From SIG440 sp045592585 (GTDB lineage: Bacteria; Bacillota; Clostridia; Monoglobales; Monoglobaceae): a stretch of 31,956 nt of DNA. A program made the position numbers and the translations under genes. The stretch covers positions 1 through 31,956 of the forward strand of contig JAZNVB010000005.1 of NCBI GenBank assembly GCA_045592585.1, given 5' to 3'. Under the pieces are notes generated by a model. It was not told where the DNA came from, ran no database searches, and saw only the letters and a list, made by a program, of their open reading frames with translations. This document shows, in pieces, positions 1 to 8,119 of the stretch. The number at the start of each line of letters is the position of its first letter. Within the stretch, counting starts at the first letter, position 1.

Positions 1-428
1 TTTACCACAACACTTACCCCGTCTTCATCAACAAAGGCAACACAATCATTAAAACCTTTTGCCATAACAAGATTTTCGATTGTTGTTTCGTTATTGGCAT
101 TTTGTGCATAAAGAGCAATTTTCTCATCAATGGCTGTGCTCTTTTCGCCTTCAATTGCCGAAACCGTAAGTAGTTCTACCGTTTCTGACCGTGCGCAATC
201 CCTTTCATAACGGGCGCGGGCAAAATAGTTTGTATCTGTTGATGTTTCGGTTGCCTCTGTTGCTATCTGTCCCTCTTCAATGGGCAACACCTCGTTTGAA
301 ACCGTCACCGCATCGCCACCGCCTGATGCAAACCGATAAAAACCCGATGCAATTACCATAACCGCAAGCGCCGAAACAAGCAGTTGCCTGCCCCGTATCC
401 CTTTAAAAAACTTCTTAATTTTTTTCAT
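1..428 (-). CDS. spoIIIAH: Stage III sporulation protein AH (C-terminus off window)
   Basis: The frame is open from an ATG at 428 to the window edge, giving 142 codons with no stop, so the 3' end is missing. A GGGGAG ribosome site lies 7 bases upstream of the ATG. The N-terminus is basic (MKKIKKFFKG), followed by one membrane segment at about residues 14-30 and then an acidic, Thr/Glu-rich stretch leading into the start of the YscJ/FliF-like ring-building domain. SpoIIIAH is the mother-cell partner of forespore SpoIIQ; together they bridge the two membranes around the engulfed forespore. It is the last gene of the eight-gene spoIIIA operon, which fits its place 30 bases after spoIIIAG. Confidence 0.9.
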   Translation of the reverse strand, partial: MKKIKKFFKGIRGRQLLVSALAVMVIASGFYRFASGGGDAVTVSNEVLPIEEGQIATEATETSTDTNYFARARYERDCARSETVELLTVSAIEGEKSTAIDEKIALYAQNANNETTIENLVMAKGFNDCVAFVDEDGVSVVV

Positions 429-458
429 AATAATCTCCCCTCTGATTTATGTAAAACT

Positions 459-1046
459 TTATTTTTTCTCAGCCGCCACAGCAACCTTGATTCTGTGCCC
501 CGATATACCATAAAGAGCCTTTACCGACTCATAAATTTCAAGACGAACACTTTCAGCACCTGCCCCTGTGGCTGTTATCAGCACCCCCGTGGGAACAGGC
601 AGCTTCTCCTTCAGCACATAGGGCTGTTCTTCGCCCCCCGAGCCAAATAGAATTATTTCCTCGCTGTCTGAGGATTTATTTGAAGAACCCTCTTCCTTCA
701 TTTCGGTTTCAAGGTCGTTTTTTCTGTTTGCGGCAAGAACCTTTTCATCTGCCGTATCAAATGTCAGCATCACCCTGACCTTGCCTGCGCCTTTAATCGA
801 TGAAAGTATATCCTCAAGCTGAATGGCCATATTTTCGGCATAACGGCTGCCATTTACATCAGCCTCAACATTAGCTTTTTCCTTGGTCACAGGCTTCTTT
901 TCTTCACAACTTCCAAAAGCAAGGATACAAACAGCTGCAATAATTGCAATTATGACCCATTTGTTTTTTCGGTCAATACTACCCCTTTCCCCATGGGTGT
1001 TTACGTTAATCACCTTTGCCTTTTTTCTGAAAAAATCAAAAAACAT
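459..1046 (-). CDS. spoIIIAG: Stage III sporulation protein AG
   Basis: The protein has 195 residues, a normal family length. It has a short basic cytoplasmic start, a single membrane segment at about residues 29-46, and a periplasmic-side ring-building domain ending in an Ala/Val-rich strand (HRIKVAVAAEKK). SpoIIIAG forms a large ring in the outer forespore membrane as part of the SpoIIIA-SpoIIQ channel. The ATG at 1046 has a GGGGAG site 9 bases upstream and starts 15 bases after spoIIIAF. An Asp/Glu/Ser-rich loop at about residues 117-130 interrupts the ring domain and is probably an exposed insertion. The Cys just after the membrane segment resembles a lipobox but is too far from the N-terminus to be one. 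Confidence 0.95.
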   Translation of the reverse strand: MFFDFFRKKAKVINVNTHGERGSIDRKNKWVIIAIIAAVCILAFGSCEEKKPVTKEKANVEADVNGSRYAENMAIQLEDILSSIKGAGKVRVMLTFDTADEKVLAANRKNDLETEMKEEGSSNKSSDSEEIILFGSGGEEQPYVLKEKLPVPTGVLITATGAGAESVRLEIYESVKALYGISGHRIKVAVAAEKK

Positions 1047-1060
1047 TATTTCACTCCCCG

Positions 1061-1549
1061 TTATCTGATTTTTATGTTCTTTTGGTCTACACCAAACCTT
1101 TCTCCCAGATATCTTTTTATCTCATTTTCTGATATATCAAAGTCTCCCGAAAAATCAACCGTCATTGCTGTTATATTACCAAATCGGTTTTCATCATCTT
1201 CTTCCACCATCACATCAGCCGTTGTATAAATCTTCCATTGTGTATAAATCTCATTTTCAACAGACTTTGCCAACTTTTGTCGGTATAAATTAAGTAGCGA
1301 CTCCTGACTCTTTTCGTCAAGACGGTTTTTCAGTTCTGCCGCCTGAACCTGCGTTGTTTCGGGCAACATAAAATCCGCAAATTCCGGAGATTCCTTAATC
1401 ACCGGCTGAACTATAGCAAAAATCAATACGAGCCCCATTACCATTTTTACATACTTTTTCATCTCGCCCTCATTTATAATCATATCGCAAACTGCGCCAA
1501 GAACAATTACCCCTGCAATCTGCATAATCCAGTCCCGAAGCCATTCCAA
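1061..1549 (-). CDS. spoIIIAF: Stage III sporulation protein AF
   Basis: The product has 162 residues, with two hydrophobic segments near the N-terminus (about 8-24 and 34-52, the latter preceded by the family-typical KKYVKMVMGL) and a soluble C-terminal domain. SpoIIIAF is a small membrane component of the channel complex, carrying a ring-like domain. Translation appears to begin at TTG at 1549, since no in-frame ATG fits and the residues from there match the family's usual beginning. An AGGTGAG-type site precedes it. Seven bases separate it from the stop of spoIIIAE, consistent with translational coupling. Confidence 0.92.
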   Translation of the reverse strand: MEWLRDWIMQIAGVIVLGAVCDMIINEGEMKKYVKMVMGLVLIFAIVQPVIKESPEFADFMLPETTQVQAAELKNRLDEKSQESLLNLYRQKLAKSVENEIYTQWKIYTTADVMVEEDDENRFGNITAMTVDFSGDFDISENEIKRYLGERFGVDQKNIKIR

Positions 1550-1556
1550 CTGTAAC

Positions 1557-2723
1557 TCACCTTCCTAATAATGCCGCAGTGCTACCCACATTGATAATAA
1601 TTGTAATCATAATAATAAACATTACCGCAACCACCATCATCATCCCAAAAACCGATGACATTGAATCCGCAAGTTCGGATATGCACTTGACTATTCTTTT
1701 GTCACAAACCGGCTGAAGCAGTGCCGCACACAGTCTGAACATAATCAGGCACGCCGCAACTTTTATCACTGGCACGGCAACAATCAGTATTACTGTGATT
1801 ATCCCTGCAACACCCACAGCATTCTTTATTACCACGCTGCAGTTCATAACAGTTTCAACCGTTTCAGAAAGTGCTCCACCCACAAGGGGGATAAGATTAC
1901 CCGCCGCAAACTTTGTCACCTTAACCGTAAGACCATCGGCACTACCTGAAACTATTCCCTGAAGACCCATAACCCCCACAAACACGGTCATCACAATTCC
2001 TATGCCCCATTTTGTGGTTTTGTTCATAAACTGCACCAGCTTTTCAGCATTAAGGTTTTGTGACAGATTGTTAACCATACTAAGTGCCGCGGTAATAAGT
2101 ATCAATGGTACAAAAACGGTTTCAAGCATCCACTCAGCAAGCTCAATAACCCCCATAAATATCAATTCAAAACTGGTTGCTGATATGGCCGCACCGCTTG
2201 CCGCAAGTGTAACCAACACCACAGGAGCCAATGTCCTCATAAACAACGAAAGGTTTGAGATAAGGGTTTTACCGCACCCAACTACCTGAAAAAAAGACGC
2301 AGCAGCAATCCCCACAATCACCATATAGCACACAAAGAATGCGGCATCCGACACCCCTTTGCTTCCGAAGCTGTTTTGCATATTGGTGAGGTAGGTACAA
2401 AGTAGGCCTATTGCAAGAATAAAAATGAGAATTTTTAGGGTTTCCCTTATCTCTCCTGCTAAAAGACTGATACCCTTATTTAAAATCCCCTGCACGGAAA
2501 AGATGCTTTCGCCCCTGGCAAGCCCCGATACAATTTCATCAACACTGAAGCCCGGAATAATTTTGTCAAAATCAACCCCATCAAGTTTTTGGGTGCTTTT
2601 CTGAATTTCGCCGCCATAAATTTTTGCATACTCATCAATTATTTCAAAGTCTGCGTCAGCGGCAAATGCCGATTGGCAAAAGCACACCCAGAATATCATA
2701 AACACTATAAGTTTTTTCATCAT
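1557..2723 (-). CDS. spoIIIAE: Stage III sporulation protein AE
   Basis: The product is a 388-residue polytopic membrane protein. It begins with a cleavable-looking signal sequence (about residues 1-22, ending in SAFA), then a short extracytoplasmic region, then roughly seven to eight hydrophobic helices filling the rest. SpoIIIAE is the largest membrane component of the SpoIIIA machine and is widely thought to form part of the transport core. Two consecutive ATG codons (2723 and 2720) could start it; an AGGG site favours 2723. It follows spoIIIAD by 8 bases. No defect is visible. Confidence 0.95.
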   Translation of the reverse strand: MMKKLIVFMIFWVCFCQSAFAADADFEIIDEYAKIYGGEIQKSTQKLDGVDFDKIIPGFSVDEIVSGLARGESIFSVQGILNKGISLLAGEIRETLKILIFILAIGLLCTYLTNMQNSFGSKGVSDAAFFVCYMVIVGIAAASFFQVVGCGKTLISNLSLFMRTLAPVVLVTLAASGAAISATSFELIFMGVIELAEWMLETVFVPLILITAALSMVNNLSQNLNAEKLVQFMNKTTKWGIGIVMTVFVGVMGLQGIVSGSADGLTVKVTKFAAGNLIPLVGGALSETVETVMNCSVVIKNAVGVAGIITVILIVAVPVIKVAACLIMFRLCAALLQPVCDKRIVKCISELADSMSSVFGMMMVVAVMFIIMITIIINVGSTAALLGR

Positions 2724-2731
2724 TTGTATCC

Positions 2732-3124
2732 CTACCCTAACCTGATTACGGCTTCAATTATCTCCAAAAAACTATACAGCACCGGCATTGAAAGTGTGAC
2801 TATAATAATCTTGCCACCAAACTCAATCTTTGAGGCAAGTGCACTCTCACCCGAATCCCGACACAACTGTGCCCCGAATTCCGCAACATAGGCAATTCCG
2901 ATAACCTTTAAAACAAGGTTTATGTATTTAACATCAAGACCTATTCTGTTTGAAATATCCCTGAACATTTCAAAAATAGTTTTGAGATAAGGAACCGCCC
3001 AAAAAAACATAATTGCCGCCGCAACAAGTGAAATCTGAATTGCAATTTCGCTGCGCCAATTTTTTATAAACGCCGCAAGAACCGCCGCCGAAAGACCAAT
3101 TCCCACAATCTTGAATATATCCAT
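2732..3124 (-). CDS. spoIIIAD: Stage III sporulation protein AD
   Basis: This 130-residue membrane protein starts MDIFKIVGIG and contains about four hydrophobic segments. SpoIIIAD and its smaller paralogue SpoIIIAC are multi-pass proteins of the engulfment channel. The ATG at 3124 is preceded by AGGTGG. The gene sits 17 bases after spoIIIAC and 8 bases before spoIIIAE, the standard order. Assignment rests on size, hydropathy, position and the recognisable sequence around residues 68-85 (YINLVLKVIGIAYVAEFG). Confidence 0.94.
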   Translation of the reverse strand: MDIFKIVGIGLSAAVLAAFIKNWRSEIAIQISLVAAAIMFFWAVPYLKTIFEMFRDISNRIGLDVKYINLVLKVIGIAYVAEFGAQLCRDSGESALASKIEFGGKIIIVTLSMPVLYSFLEIIEAVIRLG

Positions 3125-3141
3125 AACGCCACCTGTTTTTT

Positions 3142-3339
3142 CTATAAATCAAACACCGATTTAATGGTATCAAACAGCAGGCTTATTTTTTCAATTACCA
3201 TAAACAGTACTACTACAAGTCCTGCCAGGGTGGTCATCATTGCCTGGTCTTCCCTTCCGCTTCGTACAAGCAACTGATTTAAAACAGCCACAAGTATTCC
3301 AATTGCCGCCACCTTGAATATCAAATCAACGCCGTCCAC
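3142..3339 (-). CDS. spoIIIAC: Stage III sporulation protein AC
   Basis: The gene encodes 65 residues with two membrane segments (about 6-22 and 35-52) separated by a basic loop (RSGREDQ), the standard SpoIIIAC layout and length. It probably starts at GTG (3339) behind a strong GGAGG seven bases upstream. It lies between spoIIIAB and spoIIIAD in the conserved operon. Its small size makes it easy to miss, but order, length and topology all agree. Confidence 0.94.
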   Translation of the reverse strand: MDGVDLIFKVAAIGILVAVLNQLLVRSGREDQAMMTTLAGLVVVLFMVIEKISLLFDTIKSVFDL

Positions 3340-3373
3340 AAATATACCTCCTCATTGGTAAATCTATATTACA

Positions 3374-3892
3374 TCAGATTAAAACTATAACTATAAAAAT
3401 CCCCGCAAGCAGACCAAGACCACGGTACATCTTAACATTCTTTTTTGCCAGTTCGCGAGCCTCTGTTTCCGCAACCTTAAGTCGCGCCAATGCCATTTTG
3501 ATGTTATTTATCTCGTTGGCACAATCACCGCTGCCCAATGCCTTGGAAAAGTCTATCAGTATTTTCTTGTCCTCTTGGGTAAGGCAAAGCTCCTGATCAA
3601 ATCTGTCAAACGCTCTTTTCCAAAGTAATTGCATATCGGAGGCTCTGTTCTCGGAAAGTCTGTCGCACACATACATCATCACATCCCGTATTCCACCCTT
3701 TGCAGTCTCGCCGCAACGTTCGAGGGCCTCACATAATGGCAGATTCATAAACCCGATGTCAAATTCTAATCCTGAAAGAACATTTTGAAGGTCTTCAAGC
3801 TGAGCAACACGCTTTTTATAGACATCGGCAAGCAACAATCCAACGTACCCGCACCCGGCAATAATTATGCCGCAGATAATAACCCTTAACAT
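3374..3892 (-). CDS. spoIIIAB: Stage III sporulation protein AB
   Basis: The product has 172 residues with an N-terminal membrane segment (about 3-22), a long helical cytoplasmic domain and a C-terminal hydrophobic segment. It resembles the GspF/PilC platform proteins of type II secretion in general plan. SpoIIIAB is thought to sit with the SpoIIIAA ATPase at the base of the channel. The ATG at 3892 overlaps the end of spoIIIAA by 7 bases, so the two are translationally coupled. Confidence 0.95.
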   Translation of the reverse strand: MLRVIICGIIIAGCGYVGLLLADVYKKRVAQLEDLQNVLSGLEFDIGFMNLPLCEALERCGETAKGGIRDVMMYVCDRLSENRASDMQLLWKRAFDRFDQELCLTQEDKKILIDFSKALGSGDCANEINNIKMALARLKVAETEARELAKKNVKMYRGLGLLAGIFIVIVLI

Positions 3893-4824
3893 TTGCTGTC
3901 AATCCCAAACACTTTGCCATAGACTCTTGTATTAAGGCCCGAACCTTCCTTTTGCAGAACTATTATCTGTTTAAAGCCTATTCCTCCAAACAGGGGCTTT
4001 AAACTTTCCCTTTGCATAACCTCCTCAAAAGATGCCCCATGGGTGCTGGCAATAACCGAAACCCCTGTTCCAAATGCCTGCATCAAAGCCTCGGTATCTT
4101 TTACCGTTGCAATTTCATCTGTAACAATAAGCAGTGGCGACATTGTCCTGAGCATCATTACAACAGCATCAGCTTTTGGTGCATTTTCAATCACATCTGT
4201 CTGCACCCCTACATCACACTGAGGAACACCCCTTGACAGTGACGCCATTTCGCCACGTTCGTCAATCAACGCCGTTTTTATGCCCTTATCGGAAATCTGC
4301 CTTGTCAAATCCCGTAAAACTGTTGTCTTGCCACCCATTGGCGGCGAAACAACAAGTGTGCTTACCACGCCAGAAGGCTTTAAAACATCTTCGATTATGT
4401 AGTTTGCCGCACCGATTACCTCGCGGGCAATACGAATATTTAAAGAACTTATTTCACGGAAATTTTCGATTTTCTCGCCTTTTAAAACTGCCCGGCCGGA
4501 AAATCCAATCCGGTGGCCGCCCTTTATGGTAATAAATCCCTGCTTAATTTCGTCCATAAATGCATAAACCGAATTTTCGCAAACTGCCTGAAAAATAAGC
4601 TTTAAATCCCTTTCGCTTACTATATACGCCCCTCCCGTTGCAGGTGATGGACTTCCCTCAGGAGTTATTGCAAAGCTACCATTTGATGTTTCGGCAATCA
4701 GGGGTTTTCCGCAGCGTACACGGATTTCTAGCAATGTATCTCCCACCGCCTGAATAGTTTTTTCAAGCATATCCTTAAAATGTGCCGGCATAATCTTTTG
4801 TATCTCGGTGTATCTTGTGTTCAT
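3886..4824 (-). CDS. spoIIIAA: Stage III sporulation protein AA, ATPase
   Basis: SpoIIIAA is the cytoplasmic secretion-type ATPase proposed to power the SpoIIIA-SpoIIQ channel in the mother cell. The 312-residue product has a Walker A loop PPMGGKTT at residues 161-168, a DERGE motif at about 188-192 and a Walker B-like strand ending in TDEIA near residue 238, then a STHGAS motif. Family length is about 300. The ATG at 4824 has an AAGGAG site 10 bases upstream. It is the first gene of the operon; the upstream gap holds the hflX terminator and a possible mother-cell promoter. Confidence 0.96.
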   Translation of the reverse strand: MNTRYTEIQKIMPAHFKDMLEKTIQAVGDTLLEIRVRCGKPLIAETSNGSFAITPEGSPSPATGGAYIVSERDLKLIFQAVCENSVYAFMDEIKQGFITIKGGHRIGFSGRAVLKGEKIENFREISSLNIRIAREVIGAANYIIEDVLKPSGVVSTLVVSPPMGGKTTVLRDLTRQISDKGIKTALIDERGEMASLSRGVPQCDVGVQTDVIENAPKADAVVMMLRTMSPLLIVTDEIATVKDTEALMQAFGTGVSVIASTHGASFEEVMQRESLKPLFGGIGFKQIIVLQKEGSGLNTRVYGKVFGIDSKC

Positions 4825-4857
4825 TTTTCCGTCTCCTTATTTTCAAAAGTTTACTTA

Positions 4858-4886
4858 ATCTTATGAAGCTTTGTCCACTTATAGAA
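4858..4886 (-). promoter_or_regulatory. Possible sigma-E-type promoter of the spoIIIA operon
   Basis: Reading the minus strand, CATAAGAT (4865-4858) resembles the sigma-E -10 element CATANNNT. CTATAA (4884-4879) lies 13 bases upstream where the -35 should be. spoIIIA operons are known to be transcribed by sigma-E in the mother cell. The spacing is slightly short and the -35 is weak, so this is a candidate only. Confidence 0.4.
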
Positions 4887-4901
4887 CACAAATTAGCAAA
4901 A

Positions 4902-4927
4902 GAAAAAGGATGTATTTTCATACATCC
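4902..4927 (-). terminator. Rho-independent terminator of hflX
   Basis: A perfect 8-bp stem (4908-4915 with 4920-4927, 4-base loop) lies 15 bases past the hflX stop. On the minus strand it is followed by TTTTTCTTTT. It separates the reductase-hflX unit from spoIIIA. Confidence 0.9.
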
Positions 4928-4942
4928 TCAGTTCATAACTGT

Positions 4943-6187
4943 TTAAACTATATATTTTTCTATTCTGTCAATTATCGTTATGTCTGCCAGAACATCAGCC
5001 TTTATGCCCTCCGGCTCGTACAGTTCTTCAAAAACCTTACCCTTTTGGCGTATCAGGTTTAAAACTCCTGCATCGGCATACGGAACAAGAAGGCTAAGCC
5101 GTTTTATTGTGGGCTTTAAATTTTGGGCAATCATTTTAAGAAGCTTGTCAAAGCCATACCCGGTCTTTGCAGAAATAAATACCGACTTTTCACCCATCAC
5201 AACCGTTTCTTCACCCAGTGCATCACACTTATTGGCAACGGTTATCATAGGAATTGCCTCACCTCCAAGCTCGGCAATCAAATCCTTGGTTATTTTTATC
5301 TGTTCCTCCACCAGATTTGACGAAATATCACATACATTCAAAATCAAATCGGCATTTATTGCTTCCTCTAAAGTAGATTTAAAAGCCTCTACAAGATTAT
5401 GGGGTAGCCGGCTTATCAGACCAACCGTGTCAATAAGCATAACCTCGCGTCCGTCAGGAAGCTCCAGTGCCCGTGATGTGGGGTCAAGAGTCGCAAAAAG
5501 CATATTTTCGGCAAGAACCCCTGCCTCTGTCAACGCATTAAGAAGTGTTGACTTTCCCACATTGGTATAACCAACAATGGCAACAGTTATTACTCCGTCT
5601 TTGCGGCGTCTTGCGTGGGTATATTCACGGCGCTTTGTCAGCTCTTTAAGCTGTCCTTCAAGCTTTTGAATACGGCCGCGGATATATCTTTTATCGGTTT
5701 CAAGTTTTGCTTCACCGGGTCCACGGGAACCTATTCCGCCACCCTGACGTGAAAGCACCCTGCCCATACCCGCAAGTCTTGGCAGACGGTATTTGAGCTG
5801 TGCAAGTTCAACCTGAAGTCTTCCCTCTGCCGTTCTTGCACGCTGTGCAAAAATATCAAGAATAAGGGTTGTGCGGTCAATCACATCCACATTGGTTGCC
5901 GCCTCGATATTGCGCATTTGTGATGCCGTTAGCTCGTGATTGAAAATTACCATATCAATCTCGTTATTTTCGCAAAACTCCGCAAGCTCGGCAAGCTTGC
6001 CGGTACCGATGCAGGTTGCCGCCTCGAACCTTGGGGTCTTTTGCACAAAATGCGCAATTGTATCTGCCCCTGCCGTATCTGCCAGATTTTCAAGCTCGCT
6101 CATTGAATATTCCATATCAAACTCGCCTGTATCTACTGCACAAAGTACTGCCCGGGGTCTTGTTTCTGTTTCGGTTGTATTTATCAT
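4943..6187 (-). CDS. hflX: GTPase HflX
   Basis: HflX is a ribosome-associated GTPase that binds the 50S subunit and can split stalled 70S ribosomes under stress. The 414-residue product has the N-terminal HflX domain with its glycine-rich loop (GGGIGSRGPGEAKLE), a coiled linker, and a G domain with G1 GYTNVGKST, G3 DTVGLI and G4 NKCD. An in-frame extension reaches 6238, but the ATG at 6187 has AGGAGA eight bases upstream and gives the usual N-terminus. It follows the aldo/keto reductase by 22 bases and is probably cotranscribed with it. Confidence 0.95.
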   Translation of the reverse strand: MINTTETETRPRAVLCAVDTGEFDMEYSMSELENLADTAGADTIAHFVQKTPRFEAATCIGTGKLAELAEFCENNEIDMVIFNHELTASQMRNIEAATNVDVIDRTTLILDIFAQRARTAEGRLQVELAQLKYRLPRLAGMGRVLSRQGGGIGSRGPGEAKLETDKRYIRGRIQKLEGQLKELTKRREYTHARRRKDGVITVAIVGYTNVGKSTLLNALTEAGVLAENMLFATLDPTSRALELPDGREVMLIDTVGLISRLPHNLVEAFKSTLEEAINADLILNVCDISSNLVEEQIKITKDLIAELGGEAIPMITVANKCDALGEETVVMGEKSVFISAKTGYGFDKLLKMIAQNLKPTIKRLSLLVPYADAGVLNLIRQKGKVFEELYEPEGIKADVLADITIIDRIEKYIV

Positions 6188-6209
6188 AAAGTTATCTCCT
6201 GTTTTGGTG

Positions 6210-7148
6210 CTATATATCAAATTTAAATATCCGCACAAGCTCGTCCTTAGTTAAAGCTACATCGGCACCATTCAATGAATCCACTATCTGTGAAAGCCTG
6301 CTGCCGCCGATTATAGGAAATACTTCAGGGGTTTCAAAGGAACAAAATGCTCCGCAGATAAGAGCCGCAATGCTGCAATCATATTTTTGCGAAAGTTCTT
6401 TAATAACTTCAAGACGGTTAAGGTTTTCATCACACAAATATCTCTTTTTAGCCTTTTCTGAAAGAGCTTCTTCGCCCTGCTGTGCCATTTTTGAGAAAAA
6501 GCCTTTTGCCTGGGATGAATATGCCGCAACAGGAATATTATTCCTTTTGTAAAATTCAAACTCGTTTTCATCCATTCCCACAAGTCCCCCACGTTCACCA
6601 AGGCAATATGCAGGGTTAAACCTTATCTGGCTTGCCGCAAAGCTCATAAGTCCGTGTTCTTTTGCATAACTGTTTGCTTCCTCAATTCTTTTGGCTGTCC
6701 AGTTGGATGCACCGAATTTTTTAATTTTACCCGATTTAGCAATTTCGTTCATTGTTTCTATAATTTCACCTGCAGGGGTATTCTCATCATCACGATGCAA
6801 CCAGTAAAAATCAATTGTATCGGTTTTAAGGGCAGTTAAGCTTTTTTCAAGGTCTTCGATTATATCCACCTTCCTGAGCCTTGGCTGTTCCTTTGCATCC
6901 ATATCATAATATCCGCCCTTGGTGGAAACAAGCATATCAGATGGCTTTCTGTCAGACGTCCAACGCCCTACTATTTCTTCGGACACACCATTTGCATACA
7001 GCCTTGCGGTGTCAATATGGGTTCCTCCCATATCACGGAACCTGTCCATCATCAAAAATGCATCCTTCTCGTCTATTCCGTCACCAAAATAAGCAGTACC
7101 CAAAAGTATTTTTGAGCTTTTTTTGCCAAAAATATCAGAATATCTCAT
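6210..7148 (-). CDS. Aldo/keto reductase
   Basis: The product is an NAD(P)H-dependent aldo/keto reductase-family oxidoreductase of 312 residues; the substrate cannot be inferred. The catalytic tetrad is visible: Asp46 and Tyr51 (HIDTARLYANG), Lys77 (STKGG) and His118 (YWLHRD). The C-terminal NADPH-binding region (PIIGGSR) is also present. An upstream GTG at 7157 is in frame, but GGAG lies 8 bases before the ATG at 7148, so the ATG is preferred. It is the first gene of a two-gene unit with hflX, driven by a clear promoter at 7193-7220. Confidence 0.92.
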   Translation of the reverse strand: MRYSDIFGKKSSKILLGTAYFGDGIDEKDAFLMMDRFRDMGGTHIDTARLYANGVSEEIVGRWTSDRKPSDMLVSTKGGYYDMDAKEQPRLRKVDIIEDLEKSLTALKTDTIDFYWLHRDDENTPAGEIIETMNEIAKSGKIKKFGASNWTAKRIEEANSYAKEHGLMSFAASQIRFNPAYCLGERGGLVGMDENEFEFYKRNNIPVAAYSSQAKGFFSKMAQQGEEALSEKAKKRYLCDENLNRLEVIKELSQKYDCSIAALICGAFCSFETPEVFPIIGGSRLSQIVDSLNGADVALTKDELVRIFKFDI

Positions 7149-7192
7149 ATATATCACTCCGATTTGTAATCTATATCTTTTATGATATTTGT

Positions 7193-7220
7193 ATTATACC
7201 ACATCCTGCAAAAAAATCAA
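7193..7220 (-). promoter_or_regulatory. Sigma-A promoter for aldo/keto reductase-hflX
   Basis: On the minus strand TTGATT (7220-7215), a 16-base spacer and TATAAT (7198-7193) form a good vegetative promoter about 45 bases upstream of the reductase start. The unit is therefore independent of the phage module upstream of it. Confidence 0.75.
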
Positions 7221-7236
7221 CCGGCCAAATATAGAA

Positions 7237-7339
7237 CAAAGCGGCTTCGCCGCTCGCCGCAGGCGGCGGTCGCAGCAATAACGCTTTGATTGCCTATGTG
7301 CGTTTCGGCGCAGCCGAAAATTTCGCATAGGCAATCAAA
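7237..7339. repeat. Cluster of nested inverted repeats at the left edge of the phage module
   Basis: This GC-rich stretch packs five inverted repeats into about 100 bases. A 14-bp perfect stem (7285-7298 with 7326-7339) encloses a 7-bp stem (7303-7309 with 7313-7319). A 7-bp stem (7237-7243 with 7282-7288) encloses two small GC hairpins (7241-7253 and 7255-7268). Bases 7285-7288 are shared, so the two outer stems cannot both form. No good T-run follows on either strand, so it is not an ordinary terminator. It may be a REP-like element or the end of the inserted module. Confidence 0.8.
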
Positions 7340-7362
7340 TCTAGTTTTTATATAATAAAAAA

Positions 7363-7773
7363 TTATCCCTTTAAATAAACCAATCTAAGCTCCGCCTCAA
7401 ACCTTGCATCCACACTGCCCGACGGCTCTGCCGAAAAGCTCTTTGCCACCGTCAGCGATATTGGATTTGCCTTCTGTCCCAAATCAGGCAGATTGCCCTC
7501 TCTGTTTTGCCGGGCAATCCATTCCTCAATGTCTTCGCATCGTTTTGCGGCGGCACGGTTATATTTGTCTGCACTGCTGTATTCCTGACGAATGGCAAGG
7601 ATAAACCGTGCCTCAAACACTCCGCCACCATCGGTATACTGTTTAACCGCCGGTGAGGTTGCCTTCATTCTCAGGGCAAAAGCGGTGGGCTTGCCCTCAA
7701 GATAGTTAACCTTTATCCCTGTATCCGCAAGGTACGGGCACTGCGAAAGATATTTTATTGTTTCTTCAATCAT
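7363..7773 (-). CDS. Phage neck protein, tail-terminator / minor capsid 3-like
   Basis: The 136-residue product resembles the small minor capsid proteins that end the head-neck block of A118/TP901-like siphophages, probably the tail-terminator position. This is judged from size, order and general sequence, not from a search. The frame extends to 7872, but the ATG at 7773 follows a GGAGG with 10-11 base spacing and fits the 22-base gap after the preceding neck gene. It is the last phage gene: beyond it, where a major tail protein is expected, lie only inverted repeats and the host reductase. Confidence 0.65.
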   Translation of the reverse strand: MIEETIKYLSQCPYLADTGIKVNYLEGKPTAFALRMKATSPAVKQYTDGGGVFEARFILAIRQEYSSADKYNRAAAKRCEDIEEWIARQNREGNLPDLGQKANPISLTVAKSFSAEPSGSVDARFEAELRLVYLKG

Positions 7774-7795
7774 AGCCGGTCTTTCCTCCCATAGT

Positions 7796-8119
7796 CTACC
7801 TGTACTCATACTCCGCCTGCAGATGCCAGTGGGGCATGGTGCCAAAGTTATTCTCGGCAGCCACCGCCACACGTCTGCACTCTGCCACCGAAAAGTCCTC
7901 CTGTCTCATTTCACCGAAGTATATAAGGTCGCCCACCGACACACGTTCAACAAGCCCGTGCTCAATCCTGACATCAAAATTATCACGAAAGTATACACCT
8001 CTTTCGGTGCTACGAAGTCGCCTTTTGCAGTTTATCCAGGCAGGAAATGTTCCGCACCTGACATAATCTTCGCCATCAGGACTAAGGGTAAACAGAGTAA
8101 CCATGCCATTTTTAAGCAT
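7796..8119 (-). CDS. Phage neck protein, head-tail stopper / minor capsid 1-like
   Basis: The product is 107 residues, beta-rich in appearance, with a C-terminal half typical of small head-closure proteins (stopper role inferred from gene order). A GTG at 8122 and an ATG at 8119 are adjacent possible starts; the ATG overlaps the stop of the preceding connector gene, indicating coupling, and a GGGGG run lies about 7 bases upstream. In related head clusters a further minor capsid gene usually sits between this gene and the next; here only 22 bases separate them. Confidence 0.6.
   Translation of the reverse strand: MLKNGMVTLFTLSPDGEDYVRCGTFPAWINCKRRLRSTERGVYFRDNFDVRIEHGLVERVSVGDLIYFGEMRQEDFSVAECRRVAVAAENNFGTMPHWHLQAEYEYR

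Noticed and set aside
4879..4886. Vegetative promoter for spoIIIA
   Set aside because: No TTGACA/TATAAT pair is present; only the weak sigma-E-like pair was kept as a candidate.
4980..5570. 196-codon plus-strand frame opposite hflX
   Set aside because: Antisense to strongly conserved HflX codons; no ribosome site or recognisable domain.
7285..7339. Rho-independent terminator for the head operon
   Set aside because: The stem is strong, but on the minus strand no U-run follows; the bases after it begin another stem. Kept as a repeat instead.
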